Assembly: GCA_964419055.1 (NCBI GenBank)
Contig: CAYQNU010000005.1
Location: forward strand, 148,742-212,741
Length of the DNA: 64,000 nt
Source of the DNA: CAYQNU01 sp964419055
Lineage (GTDB): Bacteria > Bacteroidota > Bacteroidia > Flavobacteriales_D > Parvicellaceae
Direction of reading: 5' to 3'
Both the position numbers and the translations under genes were made by a program. The notes below the pieces were generated by a model. That model saw only the letters and a program-made list of their open reading frames with translations, was not told where the DNA came from and did not search any database. The stretch's first letter is position 1. Each line of letters opens with the position of its first letter. Shown in pieces: positions 61,097 through 64,000 of the stretch.

Positions 61097-61476
61097 TTAA
61101 CCACTAAGACACTAAGGTCACCAAGATTTTGTTTACTTCTTAGTGTTCTTTGTGCCTTTGTGGTGTTAATTTTTTATTAACCGTTAAGTCACTCAGTTCA
61201 CCAAGGTTTTGTTTACTTCTTGGTGTTCTTTGTGGTTTTAATTTTCTTTATTAACCACTAAGTCACTAAGTTCACTAAGGTTTTATTTACTTCTTAGTGT
61301 TCTTTGTGCCTTTGTGGTTTCGATTTTCTTTTTTAACCACTAAGTTGCTAAGTTCACCAAGGTTTTGTTTACTTCTTGGTGTTCTTTGTGGTTTTAATTT
61401 TCTTTATTAACCACTAAGACACTAAGGTCACCAAGGTTTTGTTTACTTCTTTGTGTTCCCTGTGCCTTTGTGGTTA
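61097..61476. repeat. Five tandem palindromic repeats, alternating long and short units
   Basis: Units begin with TTAACC at 61097, 61177, 61251, 61333 and 61407, with periods of 80, 74, 82 and 74 bases. Units 1, 3 and 5 carry GTGCCTTTGTGGT; units 2 and 4 lack about 8 bases there. Each unit is an imperfect hairpin: its left arm AACCACTAAGACACTAAGG pairs with a right arm ending TTTGTGCCTTTGTGGTT. Each arm is itself a short tandem of CACTAAG-like words. The array fills most of the 464-base gap between convergent genes (61047-61510). Confidence 0.9.
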
Positions 61477-61510
61477 AAAGCAATCATATTACAACTAGCT
61501 TTCGAGATTC

Positions 61511-63916
61511 CTACAACTTATTACCAATTCGCAATAAATCTGAATACACACCTCTTGCGGTTACCGCTGCTCCAGCACCTGCTCCTTGAATCACCATTGG
61601 TCGGTCGCCATAGGTTTCGGTGAATATTTCAAATATGGAATCCGCACCGCTTAAATTACCCAAAGGTGATTGTTTGGAAGCACTTACGAGTTTTACTTCA
61701 AGATTTCCATCAGCATCCAATTCGCCAACATATCGCAACACTTCATCTGGTTTCAATGATTTTTTGATAGCACCATAATGGGCATCCAACTCTTTTTCTT
61801 TTGCTAAAAAGTCTTTTACACTTAATTTTTCAGAAAAGGTGTTGGGAATTAAGGATTCAATGGTGACATCGCTCAATTCTTTTTCAAAATCTAATTCTCT
61901 GGCCAAAATCAATAATTTGCGTGCTACGTCCTTTCCTGACAAATCAATGCGGGGATCGGGTTCAGTAAATCCTTTTTCAATGGCTTCTTTGAGAATAGTG
62001 GAAAAGGGTAGATCTTGAGTAGAAAATTTATTGAAAATATAACTCAACGACCCACTAAAAATACCTCTAATTTTTTTGATGTGATCACCCGAATGATGCA
62101 ATTGTTTGAGGGTGTCCAACAACGGTAAACCTGCTCCTACATTGGTTTCGTATAAAAACTGTTTACTTTTATTTTTCAGGATGCTTCTCAATTCTTTGTA
62201 ATACTCTAAATCAATGGTGTTGGCAATTTTGTTAGAAGCAATAATGTCCAATCCTTTTTTAGCAAAAGTGGGGTAGAAGCGCACTATTTCCTCAGATGCT
62301 GTGTTGTCGATAATGACTAAATTTTCCAAGTGATTATTCTCCAATAATTCCAACAGTGCAGGGATATCGTTGGTTTGTTTGGACTTTTTGAGGCGTGTTT
62401 CCCAATCATGTTTGATTCCGATGGGATTAAACAATACGTGTTTTGAATCAACAACGGCCACAATGCGGATATCCACATTTTTTCGAATACGAATTTGTTC
62501 TTTCGATTCTAATACTTGATTGATGAAGGCTTTTCCAACGGTGCCTTTTCCTAAAGCTACTACGTTCAACTTTTTTATCGCACCAAATACTTGGTTATGT
62601 ACCACATTCACCGCCTTTTTTAAGTATTTGTTGGATATGACTAAACTGATGTGTTCACCGTTGATGGTGTTGTTGATTAAGTACAACCAAATACTGTTTT
62701 TTCGCAAACCTTCTATGGCTTTTTCAAGGGCGTAGTTATGGCGACCAATGATTGAAATCACAGCTACTTCTTCATTGATATCAATGTTGGAAATGTCATT
62801 ATTAGCTATTTCCTTTTTGAATTCTTTGAGCAATACGTTTTTAGCTTTTGAACTTTCGGTTTTATCAATGATAAATCCAACACCTCTTTCGCTCGAGGCT
62901 TGCGAAATATTTCGAACACTGATTTGCGCTAAACTCAAAGCTGTAAAAATACGTGCATCAATGCCTACTTTTCCCAACAAACCACTGCCTTCGATGCTCA
63001 CCAAGGCTACATTTTCGATAACCGAAACGGCTTTAATTCCTTTGCCCTGACCTTTACCAATGGCATTTACCACGGTCCCGGGTTTACTGGCGTCAAATGA
63101 ATTGAGTATTCTAAACGGAATTTCTTTTTCAATAAGGGGAACAATCGTTTTTGCGTGTAAGACGTTGGTACCGAAATTGGCTAATTCATTGGCTTCACGA
63201 TAGGTTAATTCAGGAATTACTTTAGCACTGCGAACATAGGTTGGATTAGCCGAATACACACCATTTACATTGGTATAATTAAATACTTCTTGGGCGTCCA
63301 ATAGATTGGCTAAAATGGTGGCTGTATAGTTACTGCCATTTCTACCCAAATTGGTAGTATTTCCTTTGCTATCAGCCGAAATAAAACCCGTTACAATGGG
63401 CAACGTTTTGAAATTATGCTTAGCAAAATAATTGGTAACTTTTTGTTTGGTGACCGACCAATTCACTTGATTTTCATCTTCTTCGAGTTGCGTTTCAATC
63501 AGGAAACGAGCATCAATAGCTTTTGCTTTTAAACCTTGTGCATTAAAGATATAAGCTAGTGTTTTTACAGCAATTAATTCACCAAAGGCTAGTACGTGCG
63601 CTTTGATTTTAGGTGAATATTCACCCACTAAACTCACACCAAGAAGTAGTTGTTCTAATTCGTTGCGCTCTTCAGATAGATCTATAGATGGTGCAGGTAC
63701 TATTTGTTCTTTAAAGAAGGCATTCAAACTCGAAAGGTAATTTTTACCTTTAGCTGCTTTGTCCAAAATGAGTTCCAATTGATCAGTAGCATTTCCTCTT
63801 GCAGAGGCCACCAACAAAGTAGGTTCATTTTTGAAATGTGTGATAATAATCTCCAGAGATTTTTCCAATCCTTCACCATTTCCAAGTGATTTTCCGCCAA
63901 ATTTAAGTATGTTCAT
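61511..63916 (-). CDS. thrA: Bifunctional aspartate kinase / homoserine dehydrogenase I
   Basis: An 801-residue fusion catalysing the first and third steps from aspartate to threonine, methionine and isoleucine. The aspartate kinase part (1-~280) opens with MNILKFGGKSLGNGEG and contains TNLGRNGSNYTATILANLLD. An ACT-domain region (~295-440, VALVSIEGSGLLGKVGIDAR) likely senses threonine. The homoserine dehydrogenase part starts with VVALGKGTVGKAF (NAD(P)-binding) and has YETNVGAGLPLLDTLKQLHH and IRGIFSGSLSYIFNKF. The order matches ThrA/MetL. No thr operon partner (thrB, thrC) is in the window, but they could lie beyond the minus-strand 3' side only if separated by the repeat array. No promoter is clear in the 84 bases upstream. 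Confidence 0.95.
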   Translation of the reverse strand: MNILKFGGKSLGNGEGLEKSLEIIITHFKNEPTLLVASARGNATDQLELILDKAAKGKNYLSSLNAFFKEQIVPAPSIDLSEERNELEQLLLGVSLVGEYSPKIKAHVLAFGELIAVKTLAYIFNAQGLKAKAIDARFLIETQLEEDENQVNWSVTKQKVTNYFAKHNFKTLPIVTGFISADSKGNTTNLGRNGSNYTATILANLLDAQEVFNYTNVNGVYSANPTYVRSAKVIPELTYREANELANFGTNVLHAKTIVPLIEKEIPFRILNSFDASKPGTVVNAIGKGQGKGIKAVSVIENVALVSIEGSGLLGKVGIDARIFTALSLAQISVRNISQASSERGVGFIIDKTESSKAKNVLLKEFKKEIANNDISNIDINEEVAVISIIGRHNYALEKAIEGLRKNSIWLYLINNTINGEHISLVISNKYLKKAVNVVHNQVFGAIKKLNVVALGKGTVGKAFINQVLESKEQIRIRKNVDIRIVAVVDSKHVLFNPIGIKHDWETRLKKSKQTNDIPALLELLENNHLENLVIIDNTASEEIVRFYPTFAKKGLDIIASNKIANTIDLEYYKELRSILKNKSKQFLYETNVGAGLPLLDTLKQLHHSGDHIKKIRGIFSGSLSYIFNKFSTQDLPFSTILKEAIEKGFTEPDPRIDLSGKDVARKLLILARELDFEKELSDVTIESLIPNTFSEKLSVKDFLAKEKELDAHYGAIKKSLKPDEVLRYVGELDADGNLEVKLVSASKQSPLGNLSGADSIFEIFTETYGDRPMVIQGAGAGAAVTARGVYSDLLRIGNKL

Positions 63917-64000
63917 TTATTTTAGGTTTTTTAGTTATTCAGTTGTTCAGTTTTCAGTAAGTAGTCACTTCGAGTGAAAATCGTACATTTTTATCAATTA

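Noticed and set aside
61097..61476. Possible CRISPR array
   Set aside because: Units are contiguous palindromic repeats without unique spacers, and their length alternates between 74 and 80-82 bases; no cas genes are in the window.

Overview
This window is AT-rich DNA from a member of the Bacteroidota, most likely the order Flavobacteriales. The evidence is a PorP/SprF-type protein, type IX secretion C-terminal sorting domains, a gliding-motility-type (type B) sorted adhesin, a GYDIA-family GHMP kinase, DUF5686 and CarboxypepD_reg-like outer-membrane proteins, and promoters of the Bacteroidota form TTG-N(17-23)-TAnnTTTG. I see no rRNA, tRNA, CRISPR array, insertion sequence or prophage. The genus cannot be fixed from the sequence.

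Region 1 (1-9230) is a surface-glycan or secondary-metabolite locus. A B12-binding radical SAM gene runs off the left edge on the minus strand. Facing it is a tight seven-gene plus-strand operon: a Wzz-like chain-length protein, an O-antigen ligase/polymerase-like protein, a methyltransferase, a nucleotidyltransferase-fold protein, a B12-binding radical SAM protein, a second methyltransferase and a third B12-binding radical SAM protein. This is the best candidate in the window for an undescribed system: a polymer whose units may be modified by cobalamin/radical chemistry.

Region 2 (9322-24131, all minus strand) is mixed housekeeping and envelope: purL, an enoyl-CoA hydratase with a membrane J-domain protein, a YiiX-like cysteine hydrolase, a lipoprotein, a TonB-domain protein, pdhA-pdhC (pyruvate dehydrogenase E1 alpha and E2), a secreted WD40-caspase-EF-hand protein, a CaiB/BaiF CoA-transferase and a secreted S51 (cyanophycinase-like) peptidase.

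Region 3 (24302-30610, plus strand) holds transaldolase, an aminotransferase, murF with 5-formyl-THF cyclo-ligase and an unknown helical protein, then a ParE-type toxin with a putative antitoxin.

Region 4 (30623-48042, mostly minus) is envelope biology: an Nramp-like transporter lacking the usual metal-site residues, an RND/MMPL exporter, a probable operon (DUF5686 protein, small membrane protein, S41 protease, helical surface protein) ending in a strong terminator, a DEAD-box-like helicase with DEFD in motif II, a nine-HYR adhesin paired with SprF, and a secreted endonuclease I.

Region 5 (48065-64000) has two GT-C-type membrane proteins ending convergently, a secreted C1 peptidase, a GH3 hexosaminidase, GYDIA kinase with DUF445, small envelope proteins, a thioesterase, a secreted tandem Tudor/agenet-like protein, a striking tandem array of palindromic repeats, and thrA (aspartate kinase-homoserine dehydrogenase).

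Several genes appear to use TTG or GTG starts (4630, 12547, 26589, 37984, 48945, 52178). For several others I shortened the start to an internal ATG where a signal peptide, a promoter box or the end of a neighbouring gene supports it. All family assignments were made by reading motifs by eye; no database search was run.
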